Positions 41,996 to 52,478 of a stretch of DNA of 64,000 nt are shown piece after piece. The notes beneath the pieces are model-generated. The model saw only the letters and a list, made by a program, of their open reading frames with translations, did not search any database and had not been told where the DNA came from. Location of the stretch: positions 1,749,001 to 1,813,000 of the forward strand of contig NZ_CP115917.1 in the NCBI RefSeq assembly GCF_027941775.1, written 5' to 3'. This DNA comes from Tenacibaculum pacificus (GTDB lineage Bacteria > Bacteroidota > Bacteroidia > Flavobacteriales > Flavobacteriaceae). Made by a program: the position numbers and the translations under genes. Every line of letters begins with the position of its first letter. The stretch's first letter is position 1.

Positions 41996-42434
41996 TTCAT
42001 TAACAAAAATCGTTAAAATTTGAAAATTTAGTTTTTAAATAAAGTTTAAAAATAGCGGGAAAAATCTTTCAAAAAAAACCTTTAATTACCTCAGGAAATC
42101 GCACAAAAAATCATTTTGAAAATTATAGTTTTTTAAGAATATTTTTTGCATTTTGAAAAATTCTAATTGAAAATTGTTGTGGAAAAATTGAAATGTGAAA
42201 TAAGAGAATTTTAAAATCATATTTTATATATTTTGAAAAATTCTAATTGAAAACTGTTGTGGAAAAACTGAAATGTGAAATGAGAAAATTTTAAAATCAT
42301 ATTTTACATTTTGAAAAATTGCAGAAAATATGAAAAATAGGAATTGAATCTTAAAACGTGAAAATTAAAACCATAGAATTAAAAACTTTGAAAAAAAACT
42401 GGTAGAAAAAAAACACAAAAACTATAAAACGAAA
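41996..42434. other. Cassette 14: non-coding, family C variant
   Basis: Related to cassettes 10, 37 and 40 but shorter. No ORF. Confidence 0.72.
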
Positions 42435-42566
42435 ACCCAACACCGTGCATAGTTCATTGCTTGTTGATTTTCTTTCAGAAAATCCTCGCGCACGTTGAAG
42501 TTTGAGTTTTTTAAACTATATTAGTGCTGTAATTCCGCAACGAAACCATGCACAAATACGTTATGT
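42435..42566 (+). repeat. attC-like site 14 (GTGCAT subtype)
   Basis: AAACCCAAC mirrors the cassette 14 start GTTGGGTTT. Confidence 0.88.
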
Positions 42567-42979
42567 TTAACGGCGGAATTTCCTCAGAAATTCCTAATGA
42601 GTATTTTATGAGTTCTAAAAAATAAATTGACATAATTATACGCTGAAAAAAAAGACTCAAACAGCTAAAAATGAAAACAACTTCTCCCCGATTTTAAGAA
42701 AAAATTGAAACGTGAAAAGTAATTTAAGACAATTTAGAAATAAAATGAAAAATTCAAGAATCATTTAAAACTGAATGTAGAAACGTGAAAATATCTCTGG
42801 AGAAAAAAGGTTTTAGCAAAACAGCGCGAACATCAAGCTGAAAAGTAAAACGGGAAATTTAAGTACTAGAACTGGAAAAATTAATTAAGAAAAATTAAAA
42901 GACGAAAATTGAGCTTTAAAACGTGAAAATATAGAATAAAATTTAAGTAGAATGATTATTTAGAACTCAAAACCGATAA
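42567..42979. other. Cassette 15: non-coding, family B
   Basis: Appears identical to cassette 29 and nearly identical to cassette 4, including the 20-codon ORF from the core site. Confidence 0.77.
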
Positions 42980-43114
42980 ACATAACATCGTATATAATTT
43001 ATTGCTAGTTTTTAAATATTTATGAAAAGCTTTTTTTAGAATTTTATATTTCGATTTTATTAACTAAATTAGTTGCTCGAAATACGCAACAAATCATATA
43101 CAAAAACGTTGCCA
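42980..43114 (+). repeat. attC-like site 15
   Basis: TAAACATAAC mirrors the cassette 15 start GTTATGTTTA. Same subtype as sites 4 and 29. Confidence 0.9.
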
Positions 43115-43627
43115 AAAACTCGGAAAAATAAAATGCTGAAAACCAATATTACGGAATAAAAAAAGTGGAATTGACATTTTACTTAAATTGAATAATTTAG
43201 AAAATATTGAAAAATTTAGAATTTTATAAAAACTGAAAATAAATATTACGGAATTTAAAAACGCAGAATTAAAATTTTTCTCAAATTCAATAATTTAGAA
43301 AATATTGAAAAATTTAGAATTTTATAAAAATGGAAATAAATATCGCGGAATTGAAAACGTAGAATTGAAATTTTGCTAAAATTCAATAATTTAAAAAATA
43401 TTGAAAATTTAGAGTTTTTTAAAAGCTGAAAATAAATATCGCGGAATTAAAACGTGGAATTGAAATTTCACTTAAATTGAATAATTTAGAAAACATTGAA
43501 AATTTAGAGTTTTTTAAAAAGCTGAAAATAAATATTACGGAATTAAAAAATGCAGAATCAAAGTTTTACTCGAATTCAATAATTTAGAAAATATTTAAAG
43601 TTTAGAATTTAAACAAAAAATCGCATT
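43115..43627. other. Cassette 16: non-coding, family D, tandem units
   Basis: Four units of about 97-105 bp like those in cassette 12. No ORF. Confidence 0.75.
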
Positions 43628-43759
43628 TGGCAACAACGTATATAATTCATTGCTTATTGATTTTCCTGCGGAAAATCCTCGCAAACGTAGATGTTTGAGT
43701 TTTTTAAACTATATTAGTGCTATGATTTCGCAACGAAATCATATACAAGAACGTTGCCT
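43628..43759 (+). repeat. attC-like site 16
   Basis: TTTGGCAAC mirrors the cassette 16 start GTTGCCAAA. Boxes GTATAT/ATATAC, unlike sites 12 and 31 of the same family. Confidence 0.88.
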
Positions 43760-44174
43760 ACTATAGCGGAAAACACTCAGACGCAATCAATTCGGAATAA
43801 AAAATTGAGTTTATATAAATAGACTTAAAATAACTCAGAGTTTTCACTCAATCGTGGAAAAAATTACAACAGAATTTCAACAAATTTTGAAAATAAAATT
43901 ACACCCTAAAATAATTTTCCTGAATTACTCAATCAGCCAAAAAAAATTACAAGAAAAATTGAGTGATTTTTCGAAATTAAATAACTTTTGAAAAATAGAA
44001 TTGTACCCTAAAGACTTTCAGGAATTGCTCACTCAAGCGCGAAAAAAATATAATGGAATTTTAGAAAGTTTATCTAATCAAATCCTAGACTAAAAAAAAT
44101 TAGACTTGCTAAATCTAACTGAATTTAAAAACAAACTGAATTAAAATTTACTTAAAAAATGAAAAAACTACAGT
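43760..44174. other. Cassette 17: non-coding, family E
   Basis: A near-identical copy of cassette 13; together with cassette 16 it repeats the D-E order of cassettes 12-13. Confidence 0.75.
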
Positions 44175-44306
44175 AGGCAACAACGTATATAATTCATTGC
44201 TTAATGATTTTCCTGCGGAAAATCCTTGCACACGTAAATGTTTGAGTTTTTTAAACTATATTAGTGCTATGATTTCGCAACGAAATCATATACAAGAACG
44301 TTGTGT
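44175..44306 (+). repeat. attC-like site 17
   Basis: AGTAGGCAAC mirrors the cassette 17 start GTTGCCTACT. Confidence 0.9.
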
Positions 44307-44760
44307 CTAATGGCGGAATTTCCTCAGAAATTCCTAATGAGTATTTTATAAACCAAAAATTAAGCGGACACAAACTCTAGACAAAAAATACTAAAAACTG
44401 AAAAAGACTTCTACTCTATTAAAATAAAAAATTGAAACGTGAAAAAATAAGCGCAGAAAAAATTATTTTAATAAAATAGCGAATACAAGCAGAAACGTAA
44501 AAAACTGAGCAAATAGGCGGAATTAAGCTCTGAAGCGCAAAAAATCGTTGATATTAAAAAGTAATTATGAAAATTTATAAATAAATTGAAAAATTTAAGA
44601 TTTTAATAAAATTAATGAATTGAAAGTTGAAACGTAAGAAAATCCGCTAAATTAAACTCTGAAATTAAAAAAGCTCATTAAAATGAAAATGGAATTATAA
44701 ATAAATTGAAAAATTTGAATTTCTAATAAAATTAATGAACTAAAATGAAAAAACCACTAA
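44307..44760. other. Cassette 18: non-coding, family F
   Basis: It starts GTTGTGTCTAATGGCGG with the shared hairpin leader GGAATTTCCTCAGAAATTCC. No ORF of note. Near copy: cassette 41. Confidence 0.75.
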
Positions 44761-44894
44761 ACACAACAACGTATATAATTTATTGCTAGTTTTTAAATAT
44801 TTATGAAAAGCTTTTTTTAAATTTTATATTTCGATTTTATTTACTAAATTAGTTGGTCGAAATACGCAACAAATCATATACAAGAACGTTGCAA
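44761..44894 (+). repeat. attC-like site 18
   Basis: ACACAAC mirrors the cassette 18 start GTTGTGT (7 bases). The central arm is the TTTTTAAATATTTATGAAAAG type. Confidence 0.84.
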
Positions 44895-45264
44895 ATAATG
44901 GCGGAATTTCCTCAGAAATTCCTAATTAGTGATTTATCTTTTCTAGAAATTAATATTGAATAATATTACGCTGGAAAAATTGAAAATGACTACTACTCTA
45001 TTTTTAGAAAATAAATCCTAAAAAGAGAAAAACAGAATTAAGCTCTGAAAAATGAAGCGTGAATAAATAGGTGGAAATTAATTAAAGCGGAGTTTTAAGC
45101 AGAAACGTGAAAAAAGGAAGAAGTTAACGCTGAAAATAAAGCGTGAATAAATAGGCGGAAATTAATTAAAGTGGAGTTTTAAGTAGAAACGTAAAAAAAG
45201 AAAGAGAAATAAAACGGAAAAATTGAAAATTAAGAAATGAGAAATTTAGTTAGAAAATCACTAT
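44895..45264. other. Cassette 19: non-coding, family A variant
   Basis: Like cassette 3, but its ends changed together: start GTTGCAAATA, end TATTTGCAAC. The 21-codon ORF is kept. Confidence 0.77.
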
Positions 45265-45397
45265 TTGCAACAACATATATAATTTATTGCTAGTGCTTAT
45301 CTACTTACGAAAATCCTTAGGCGATTTTCTATTCCGTTTTTATTTAATATATTTAGAACTTGAAACACGCAACAAACCATATATAAAACCGTTGTAA
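45265..45397 (+). repeat. attC-like site 19 (ATATAT subtype)
   Basis: TATTTGCAAC mirrors the start of its own cassette, with a compensated change compared with sites 3, 11, 23 and 24. Confidence 0.9.
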
Positions 45398-45400
45398 ACT

Positions 45401-46105
45401 ATGCGAAAAACGACAATCATACTAATAACTTTTGGACTTCTTTTGAATTGTTCCCCGAAAATAAAATCAATTCTTGAATATCATAAAAAGGAGAATGAAT
45501 TTGTTTTACGGAAATCAACCGAATTTGATAAAAATGGAAATCAAATTAAAAGCATAAGAACTGGAGGTTTAAGATGCGATATGATAACAACAACTGAATA
45601 TAAAAACAATAAGAGAACCTTTGAAAAAACTTGTTGTTACTTTAAGGAAAAAGATACTTGTTACCTTCAATCTTTTTCGACATATGAGTTTAAAAAGAAT
45701 ACATACACTGAAAAGGAAATACGTTATGAATCTGATTCAGCTGTTAGATTTATTCGAGAAATAAAAACACTAAAAAATATTAAAATTACGAATGTTTTTT
45801 CTTGGGAAATATTTCCAACCAAAAAGCCTGATTTAGAAAATGCTATTAAACTAATTGACACGACTTATCTTGACAATAAAGGTCGGAAAATAAAAAGTCT
45901 ACATTATAATGCAAAAAGAGAAAAGCCTTGGATTGAAATCTTTAAATACAACAAGGATACATATTCAAGACAAACAATTGGAACTTCGAGAGACACAACT
46001 TTAATCTTTCAAATATCTGAATTAAAGAAAATGGCGAAAAAGAATAATATAGATTATGAATTTTATAACCAAGAGAATTATAAATACGAAATTGAAAATT
46101 ACTAA
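45401..46105 (+). CDS. Cassette 20: lipoprotein of unknown function
   Basis: A 234-residue protein with a lipobox (ILITFGLLLNCS). The rest (LRKSTEFDKNGNQIKSIRTG, TTYLDNKGRKIKSLHYN) has short repeats like those of secreted YD-type or MORN-like proteins, but no named family is clear. The ATG lies only 10 bases after the core GTT, leaving almost no leader. Confidence 0.7.
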   Translation: MRKTTIILITFGLLLNCSPKIKSILEYHKKENEFVLRKSTEFDKNGNQIKSIRTGGLRCDMITTTEYKNNKRTFEKTCCYFKEKDTCYLQSFSTYEFKKNTYTEKEIRYESDSAVRFIREIKTLKNIKITNVFSWEIFPTKKPDLENAIKLIDTTYLDNKGRKIKSLHYNAKREKPWIEIFKYNKDTYSRQTIGTSRDTTLIFQISELKKMAKKNNIDYEFYNQENYKYEIENY

Positions 46106-46113
46106 AGCACAGT

Positions 46114-46246
46114 TTACAACAACATATATAATTTATTGCTAGTGCTTATCTACTTACGAAAATCCTTAGGGGATTTTCTATTCCGTTTTTATTTAATATA
46201 TTTAGAACTTGAAATACGCAACAAACCATATATAAAACCGTTGCCA
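46114..46246 (+). repeat. attC-like site 20 (ATATAT subtype)
   Basis: AGTTTACAAC mirrors the cassette 20 start GTTGTAAACT. Confidence 0.9.
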
Positions 46247-46251
46247 CACAT

Positions 46252-47163
46252 ATGAGAAAAACCAGTTTTATCATTTTAACTTTAGTATTCAATTTAATGT
46301 TGAATGCTCAAAATTTGGATTTCGGAAATTTCCCATCCGAAAATATTGATGAAAAACCTATGCTCACTTCTGACTTACTAAAGTCATTGAATTGGGGAAA
46401 ATTAAAAGAGTTTAGTAACTCTAACAATGGTCATTATACTTATGAACGAAAAGATAGTTTATTAGTCGAATATGAATATATTCAACAAGGTCGAGTGGCT
46501 GATTTTGAAATCACAAGTTTTAAAGGAAAAGTGTTAGAATATCAATGCCAAATATCTAATTCAACAAAAGAAACAAACACAAATTATTTCGACAAAAAAT
46601 TATGGTTAGAATATGCTCATTCATATCTACCAAGTCTTGCAGATAGTTTGAAATTGACTATTAACGAACCAAAAAGAATTTTAAAAGCATATTACAAATT
46701 GTTGGGAGTTGGAACTTACGATGAATATGGTTGGATTTGCGAATATTCAACTATTGGAAGAGCAACTGACCGAAGAATGGCTGTTATCGAATTATTTGGT
46801 CGAGAAGAATTATTGTGGCAACTTTTAGAATATCCAAATGTTCACGTTCAATTATATGTTGCTGATGCTTTAATTTATTCAGATTTTAGAGATAAACAAA
46901 TGATTGAGGAATATAAAGAAAACAGGAAATACAAAACTGCTCGTGAAATGATAAAGTATTTAAAAGACGAATTGTTGACCAAAGCAGAATGGAAAAAAAT
47001 ATATGAATTAAGAGATAGTAACCAAAAAGTAAGTACTTGTAAAAGCGGAACAGGTTCTTTTAAAATTTATGAAAATAACACTTCCGAATTGTTAAGTGAA
47101 CAAGCAATTTCTAAAATCCCGAAAAGATATGAGAAATTGAAAAAATTAGGCTACTTGCGATAA
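46252..47163 (+). CDS. Cassette 21: secreted protein of unknown function
   Basis: A 303-residue exported protein (ILTLVFNLMLNAQ). Helical repeats (ELFGREELLWQLLEYPNVHV, QLYVADALIYSDFRD) suggest a HEAT-like region in the second half. No catalytic motif. Its ATG lies about 12 bases after the core site. Confidence 0.65.
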   Translation: MRKTSFIILTLVFNLMLNAQNLDFGNFPSENIDEKPMLTSDLLKSLNWGKLKEFSNSNNGHYTYERKDSLLVEYEYIQQGRVADFEITSFKGKVLEYQCQISNSTKETNTNYFDKKLWLEYAHSYLPSLADSLKLTINEPKRILKAYYKLLGVGTYDEYGWICEYSTIGRATDRRMAVIELFGREELLWQLLEYPNVHVQLYVADALIYSDFRDKQMIEEYKENRKYKTAREMIKYLKDELLTKAEWKKIYELRDSNQKVSTCKSGTGSFKIYENNTSELLSEQAISKIPKRYEKLKKLGYLR

Positions 47164-47171
47164 AATACGTG

Positions 47172-47304
47172 TGGCAACACCGTATATAATTTATTACTAG
47201 TTCTAACCTACTTACGAAAATCCTTAGGGGATTTTCTATTCCGCTTTTATTTACTATATTTAATGCTTGAAATACGCAACAAATAATATACAAAAACGTT
47301 AGTT
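47172..47304 (+). repeat. attC-like site 21
   Basis: GTGTGGCAAC mirrors the cassette 21 start GTTGCCACAC. Confidence 0.9.
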
Positions 47305-47640
47305 TTTATCGCTCGAAAAAATTAACATCTAGAGAAAATAATAAATAATTGAAAATTTTAAAAAGTAATTTAATAAAAAACTTATAACTCTCTGAGTTAA
47401 AAATAACAGCGGGAATTTAGCTTGTTTTCGGGACTTAAAATGCGAAAATTAGTTCGCAGAATTTCTATAAAATTAAAATGTAGAAACGTTAGCTATTTGC
47501 TGAATTAAAAAACTCCTAAAACAAAAGAATTAAAACCTTAAAAAAGTTTGAATAAAAAATATAGAAACGTAAAAATTTACGCGAGAATAAAAAAGTAGAA
47601 ACGTAAATTAAACGTGCTTGTTTAAATGTCTCGCAACAAA
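47305..47640. other. Cassette 22: non-coding, family G
   Basis: It starts GTTAGTTTTTATCGCTCG; no ORF. GTAGAAACGT motifs recur. Related to cassette 39. Confidence 0.72.
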
Positions 47641-47772
47641 AACTAACAACGTATATAATTCATTGCTTACTGATTTTCCTGCGGAAAATCCTTGCAAACG
47701 TAAATGTTTGAGTTTTTTAAACTATATTAGTGCTATGATTTCGCAACGAAATCATATACAAGAACGTTGCAA
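47641..47772 (+). repeat. attC-like site 22
   Basis: AAAAACTAAC mirrors the cassette 22 start GTTAGTTTTT. Confidence 0.9.
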
Positions 47773-48138
47773 GTAATGGCGGAATTCCCTCAGAAATTTC
47801 TAATTAGTTATTTATCTTTTCTAGAAATTAATATTGAATAATATTACGCTGGAAAAATTGAAAATGACTTCTACTCTATTTTTAGAAAATGAATCCTAAA
47901 AAAGAGGAAAACAGAATTAACTCTGAAAAATGAAGCGTGAATAAATAGGCAGAAATTAATTAAAGCGGAGTTTTAAGCAGAAACGTGAAAAAAGCAGAAG
48001 TTAACGCTGAAAATAAAGCGTAAATAAATAGGTGGAAATTAATTAAGGCGGAGTCTTAAGTAGAAACGTAAAAAAAAGAGAAATAAAACGGGAAAATTGA
48101 AAATTAATAAATGAGAAATTTAGTTAGAAAATCACTAC
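47773..48138. other. Cassette 23: non-coding, family A
   Basis: Near copy of cassettes 3 and 24; the 21-codon ORF is kept with one D-to-Y change. Adjacent to another family A cassette. Confidence 0.75.
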
Positions 48139-48271
48139 TTGCAACAACATATATAATTTATTCCTAGTGCTTATCTACTTACGAAAATCCTTAGGGGATT
48201 TTCTATTCCGTTTTTATTTAATATATTTAGAACTTGAAATACGCAACAAATCATATATAAAACCGTTGCAA
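48139..48271 (+). repeat. attC-like site 23 (ATATAT subtype)
   Basis: TACTTGCAAC mirrors the cassette 23 start GTTGCAAGTA. Confidence 0.88.
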
Positions 48272-48650
48272 GTAATGGCGGAATTCCCTCAGAAATTTCT
48301 AATTAGTGATTTATCTTTTCTAGAAATTAATATTGAATAATATTACGCTGGAAAAATTGAAAATGACTTCTACTCTATTTTTAGAAAATGAATCCTAAAA
48401 AAAGAGGAAAACAGAATTGAACGCTGAAAAATGAAGCGTGAATAAATAAGCGGAAATTAATTAAAGCGGAGTTTTTAGCAGAAACGTAAAAAAAGAAAGA
48501 AGTTAACGCTGAAAATAAAGCGTGAATTAATTAAGGCGGAATTTTAAGCAGAAACGGAAAAAAGAAAGATAAATAAAACGTAAAAAAAAGAGAAATAAAA
48601 CGGAAAAATTGAAAATTAAGAAATGAGAAATTTAGTTAGAAAATCACTAC
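48272..48650. other. Cassette 24: non-coding, family A
   Basis: A tandem neighbour of cassette 23, same family, with a small internal deletion and insertion. The 21-codon ORF is kept. Confidence 0.75.
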
Positions 48651-48782
48651 TTGCAACAACATATATAATTTATTGCTAGTGCTAACCTACTTACGAAAAT
48701 CCTTAGGGGATTTTCTATTCCGTTTTTATTTAATATATTTAGAACTTGAAACACGCAACAAACCATATACAAACCGTTAGGC
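48651..48782 (+). repeat. attC-like site 24
   Basis: TACTTGCAAC mirrors the cassette 24 start. The right core, GTTAGGC, fits the classical integron consensus GTTRRRY exactly. Confidence 0.9.
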
Positions 48783-48797
48783 ACAAGTTGACCAAAA

Positions 48798-49151
48798 ATG
48801 CGAACACAAGAATATAATAGAATAACGAAAGAAAGAAACGTACTTGATTTTGGAACGCTGAAAGAAACTAAAAAGCAACTTGAAATTAACAAATTGACTG
48901 AACTTGAATCTGAAATTGACCGAATAATAAAGGAAAACAAAATTCAAAAACCCGAATTGCACAATGAACCGAATAGTACAGAAACTAACTTTTTCCTAAT
49001 TGATTTAAACTCTGACCAAATTGAAATAATAGTTTCTATTTTTGGAGATTTAGAAGTTGGAAATCTCGGATTGAATTACGAATCGACTTATTCCGCTAAC
49101 TTTTTTGCTAAAATGCTTGATAAGTGGAGTAATTTACCAGATTATAGATAA
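48798..49151 (+). CDS. Cassette 25: small protein, possible antitoxin
   Basis: A 117-residue protein (MRTQEYNRITKERNVLDFGT), charged and helical, with no recognised family. Its stop lies 3 bases before a HEPN-type gene, an arrangement seen in toxin-antitoxin pairs (inference). Confidence 0.6.
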   Translation: MRTQEYNRITKERNVLDFGTLKETKKQLEINKLTELESEIDRIIKENKIQKPELHNEPNSTETNFFLIDLNSDQIEIIVSIFGDLEVGNLGLNYESTYSANFFAKMLDKWSNLPDYR

Positions 49152-49154
49152 AAA

Positions 49155-49616
49155 ATGAGTGAAGAAAAACAATCATACCTAAACGCTGAACAAATCAGAG
49201 AAGGATCTCAAAAAGGACTAAAGAAATATGAAAACTTGAGTTTTATTGAACAATATGCTATGTATATGGGAATGGCACAATTACTCGAATTTGGACTGAA
49301 AAAGTTATATGAAGAGAAATTTGGAGGAAATCTTGACAATATGGAAAGATGGACTCTTGGGAAAACTAAAGTTGAACTTGAAAGAAAAGGATTGAGAGAA
49401 GACTTCATTACTCTTCTCAAAGAAGTTACGGATTCAAGAAATCATATAGCACACGAAATTTTAGCAAATGAGGCACTTATGAATGGAACGATGAATAAAT
49501 TAAATATACAAGGAGGGTTTTCGAAAAACAAGAGAATACTTTGGAAAGCAATAAATGAACTTGAACACGCCTGTTTTCTTTTTGACTGGACTAATGAAAA
49601 TAATGGTTGGGATTAA
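49155..49616 (+). CDS. Cassette 25: HEPN-motif protein, possible RNase
   Basis: A 153-residue helical protein with R95-N-x3-H100 in SRNHIAHE, the Rx4-6H signature of HEPN-type RNases. The N-terminal helix pair (LSFIEQYAMYMGMAQLLEFG) fits a HEPN bundle. With the preceding gene it may be a toxin-antitoxin or immunity unit. Family assignment is by motif only. Confidence 0.55.
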   Translation: MSEEKQSYLNAEQIREGSQKGLKKYENLSFIEQYAMYMGMAQLLEFGLKKLYEEKFGGNLDNMERWTLGKTKVELERKGLREDFITLLKEVTDSRNHIAHEILANEALMNGTMNKLNIQGGFSKNKRILWKAINELEHACFLFDWTNENNGWD

Positions 49617-49624
49617 AAACCAGT

Positions 49625-49755
49625 GCCTAACACCGTGTATAATTAATGGCTAATCCTCTCCTACTTACGAAAATCCTCGCGGATTTTCTATTCGTTTTTT
49701 ATTTACTAAATTAGGTGCTTGAAAACGCCACAAATCATACACAAACACGTTGTAG
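49625..49755 (+). repeat. attC-like site 25 (GTGTAT subtype)
   Basis: GTGCCTAAC mirrors the cassette 25 start GTTAGGCAC and fits the classical RYYYAAC. Boxes GTGTAT/ATACAC; also ATGGC pairs with GCCA, a compensated change from TTGC/GCAA. Confidence 0.92.
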
Positions 49756-49788
49756 CCAATTAAAAAATGAATCCTGAATTTAAACTAA

Positions 49789-50307
49789 ATGAATCAATAT
49801 AAAACATTTGAAACTGAAAGATTAATACTTAAACCAACTTCGCAAGAAGATGCTAAATTTATTTTCGAACTATTTAACACTGAAAAATGGATTGAATATA
49901 TTGGAGATAGAAATATCAATACAATCAAAGATGCAGAAGAATATATTGAAACAAAAATGGTTAGTCAACTCAAAAAACTTGGGTATTCTAATTACACTTT
50001 AATTAGAAAACAAGACAATAGTAAAATAGGAACTTGTGGTTTATATGACAGAGATGGACTTGAAGGAATAGACATTGGATTCGCTTTTCTTCCCAAATAT
50101 GAAAGAAAAGGTTATGCCTATGAATCTGCAAATAAGTTGAAAAATATTGCTTTTAGTGAATTTGGACTTACTTCTATTAATGCTATTACAAGGGAAGAAA
50201 ATATATCCTCTCAAAAATTATTAGAAAAGTTAGGAATGAATAAGAATGGGACAATAAGTCTTCCAAATGACAATGAAAAATGGCTGTTTTATGAAATAAA
50301 AATATAA
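49789..50307 (+). CDS. Cassette 26: GNAT-family N-acetyltransferase
   Basis: A 172-residue RimJ/RimL-like acetyltransferase. FETERLILKPTSQEDAKFIF starts the fold, and the acetyl-CoA loop is PKYERKGYAYESANKL. Such genes are frequent in integron cassettes. The substrate may be a protein N-terminus or a small amine; it cannot be told. It fills its cassette. Confidence 0.9.
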   Translation: MNQYKTFETERLILKPTSQEDAKFIFELFNTEKWIEYIGDRNINTIKDAEEYIETKMVSQLKKLGYSNYTLIRKQDNSKIGTCGLYDRDGLEGIDIGFAFLPKYERKGYAYESANKLKNIAFSEFGLTSINAITREENISSQKLLEKLGMNKNGTISLPNDNEKWLFYEIKI

Positions 50308-50313
50308 AACTGG

Positions 50314-50447
50314 CTACAACACCGTATATAATTTATTGCTGGCTTCTTGCCTACTTACGAAAGTCCTCGCGGACTTTCTTGGTCGGTAATTATTTATTAA
50401 ATTAGTTGCTTGAAACACGCAACAAACCATATACAACAACGTTGCCA
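50314..50447 (+). repeat. attC-like site 26
   Basis: TGGCTACAAC mirrors the cassette 26 start GTTGTAGCCA. Boxes GTATAT/ATATAC. Confidence 0.92.
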
Positions 50448-50482
50448 ACCATTTACCAATCACACTCTGAAAAAATAAAAAT

Positions 50483-50929
50483 ATGAGTAATGAATTAACT
50501 ATCGGAATAATTGGATTATACACTTTAGTATATGTAATTGTATTTTTTGTGCAAAAATCCCAAATAAGCCAAACAAAAGAAATTAATGCATCAATGAAAT
50601 CTTTTATGGATATTTTCAAAATCGACGAGGTAAAAAAATATGTCGAAATGAGAAACGAACGGATTATGCATGACGCAACCAAAATGATAACTGATAGTGA
50701 GCAAATCAAAAAAATGTCAGATGATTTAATCAAGAACACAACCGCACCAATACAGGAAGCATATAGCGAGATAATGGCAGAAAGATATAAAGAACTTGTT
50801 AAAGTAGTTTTTGAAGTAGTTTTAACCCAAGAACCTGAAAGGCAAGAACAATTCATAAAAGACCTTTTACCAAACAATGAACATTATCTTTTACCGATGT
50901 TGAAAGATTACAAAAATAATGATTCTTAA
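50483..50929 (+). CDS. Cassette 27: membrane-anchored protein of unknown function
   Basis: A 148-residue protein with one N-terminal transmembrane helix (LTIGIIGLYTLVYVIVFFVQ), followed by a helical cytoplasmic part (MKSFMDIFKIDEVKKYVEMR). No family recognised. About 160 bp of extra sequence before the next site may hold a fragment on the other strand. Confidence 0.65.
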   Translation: MSNELTIGIIGLYTLVYVIVFFVQKSQISQTKEINASMKSFMDIFKIDEVKKYVEMRNERIMHDATKMITDSEQIKKMSDDLIKNTTAPIQEAYSEIMAERYKELVKVVFEVVLTQEPERQEQFIKDLLPNNEHYLLPMLKDYKNNDS

Positions 50930-51090
50930 CTGCGTTGTAGTTTCTTTCATTATCTATTCCTAGTCTTAAAATGAATCCGAATTTATCGTCGAATTCATCT
51001 GACTTAATTTTAGGTTTTGATTTTATAAATAGGTTTGTGAATTTTGACATAATATTTGATTTTAAAATTAATAATCTGAATAAAAACGGT

Positions 51091-51220
51091 TGGCAACACC
51101 GTATATAATTTATTGCTAGTGCTAGCCTACTTACGAAAATCCTTAGGGATTTTCTATTCCGTTTTTATTAACTATATTTAGTACTTAAAAACGCAACAAA
51201 CCATATACAAAACGTTGTAA
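51091..51220 (+). repeat. attC-like site 27
   Basis: GGTTGGCAAC mirrors the cassette 27 start GTTGCCAACC. Confidence 0.92.
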
Positions 51221-51226
51221 AACATT

Positions 51227-51787
51227 ATGAAGAAAAACCTGATATTAATAATAATAATTTTGACATCGAATTTAGTAGATGCACAATTCATAAAGGAAAA
51301 ATCAATAAATGCTCAAATTGGATATGGACTTAGTGCTCCAAACAATAGCATTGATGGAACTGTTGATGACGGTTTTTTTATACAAGGAGAATTAGTCCTG
51401 AAAGTTGCTTCTTGGATTGAGTTTAGACCTTATGCAGGAATTATTTTAACAAACTCAAAAGGAAAAGACTTAGATGGCAAACCAACAGATGAAAAAGCCG
51501 TATCAAAAGCTTTTTTATTAGGTGGAAAAGCTAGAGTTCGAGCACCAATTCCTTGGGTAGCTCCATATCTTGAAGTTGGAATTGGAACTTCAATCGGAAA
51601 GTTTGAAACACTTACCGCTTTTGATAATATAAATAAAAGTGGACTAATTTACCACATACCTATTTCTATAGGTTTAGAATTAGGTAGAAATAATAATTTT
51701 GACCTCGGATTCTCTTACTACCTTCAGCCATCTGTTGAACAATACGCTGGAGCATTTGCAGTCGGAATAACATTTCCGCTGAATTAA
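51227..51787 (+). CDS. Cassette 28: outer-membrane beta-barrel-like protein
   Basis: A 186-residue exported protein (ILIIIILTSNLVDAQ). Alternating amphipathic strands (SINAQIGYGLSAPNN, WIEFRPYAGIILTNS, VAPYLEVGIGTSIG, FDLGFSYYLQPS) and a terminal AVGITFPLN suggest a small beta barrel of the opacity/OmpW-like type. The ligand is unknown. The ATG lies 13 bases after the core site. Confidence 0.72.
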   Translation: MKKNLILIIIILTSNLVDAQFIKEKSINAQIGYGLSAPNNSIDGTVDDGFFIQGELVLKVASWIEFRPYAGIILTNSKGKDLDGKPTDEKAVSKAFLLGGKARVRAPIPWVAPYLEVGIGTSIGKFETLTAFDNINKSGLIYHIPISIGLELGRNNNFDLGFSYYLQPSVEQYAGAFAVGITFPLN

Positions 51788-51791
51788 CGTT

Positions 51792-51924
51792 TTACAACAC
51801 CGTATAAACTTTATTGCTGGTTTTTTCCTACTTGCGAAAGTCCTCGCGGACTTTCTTAGTCGGTAAATATTTAGTAACTTTACTGCTAAATCAACGCAAC
51901 AAAGCTTATACAACAACGTTATGT
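51792..51924 (+). repeat. attC-like site 28 (GTATAA subtype)
   Basis: GTTTTACAAC mirrors the cassette 28 start GTTGTAAAAC. Boxes GTATAA/TTATAC. Confidence 0.92.
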
Positions 51925-52337
51925 TTAACGGCGGAATTTCCTCAGAAATTCCTAATGAGTATTTTATGAGTTCTAAAAAATAAATTGACATAATTATACG
52001 CTGAAAAAAAAGACTCAAACAGCTAAAAATGAAAACAACTTCTCCCCGATTTTAAGAAAAAATTGAAACGTGAAAAGTAATTTAAGACAATTTAGAAATA
52101 AAATGAAAAATTCAAGAATCATTTAAAACTGAATGTAGAAACGTGAAAATATCTCTGGAGAAAAAAGGTTTTAGCAAAACAGCGCGAACATCAAGCTGAA
52201 AAGTAAAACGGGAAATTTAAGTACTAGAACTGGAAAAATTAATTAAGAAAAATTAAAAGACGAAAATTGAGCTTTAAAACGTGAAAATATAGAATAAAAT
52301 TTAAGTAGAATGATTATTTAGAACTCAAAACCGATAA
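51925..52337. other. Cassette 29: non-coding, family B
   Basis: Appears identical to cassette 15. It contains the 20-codon ORF from the core site. Confidence 0.77.
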
Positions 52338-52472
52338 ACATAACATCGTATATAATTTATTGCTAGTTTTTAAATATTTATGAAAAGCTTTTTTTAGAAT
52401 TTTATATTTCGATTTTATTAACTAAATTAGTTGCTCGAAATACGCAACAAATCATATACAAAAACGTTAGCT
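52338..52472 (+). repeat. attC-like site 29
   Basis: TAAACATAAC mirrors the cassette 29 start GTTATGTTTA. Same subtype as sites 4 and 15. Confidence 0.9.
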
Positions 52473-52478
52473 ATAATT

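Noticed and set aside
52431..52478. Upstream start for the RES gene
   Set aside because: The extension would be encoded by the attC-like site; the ATG at 52479 follows the core site by 13 bases as in other cassettes.
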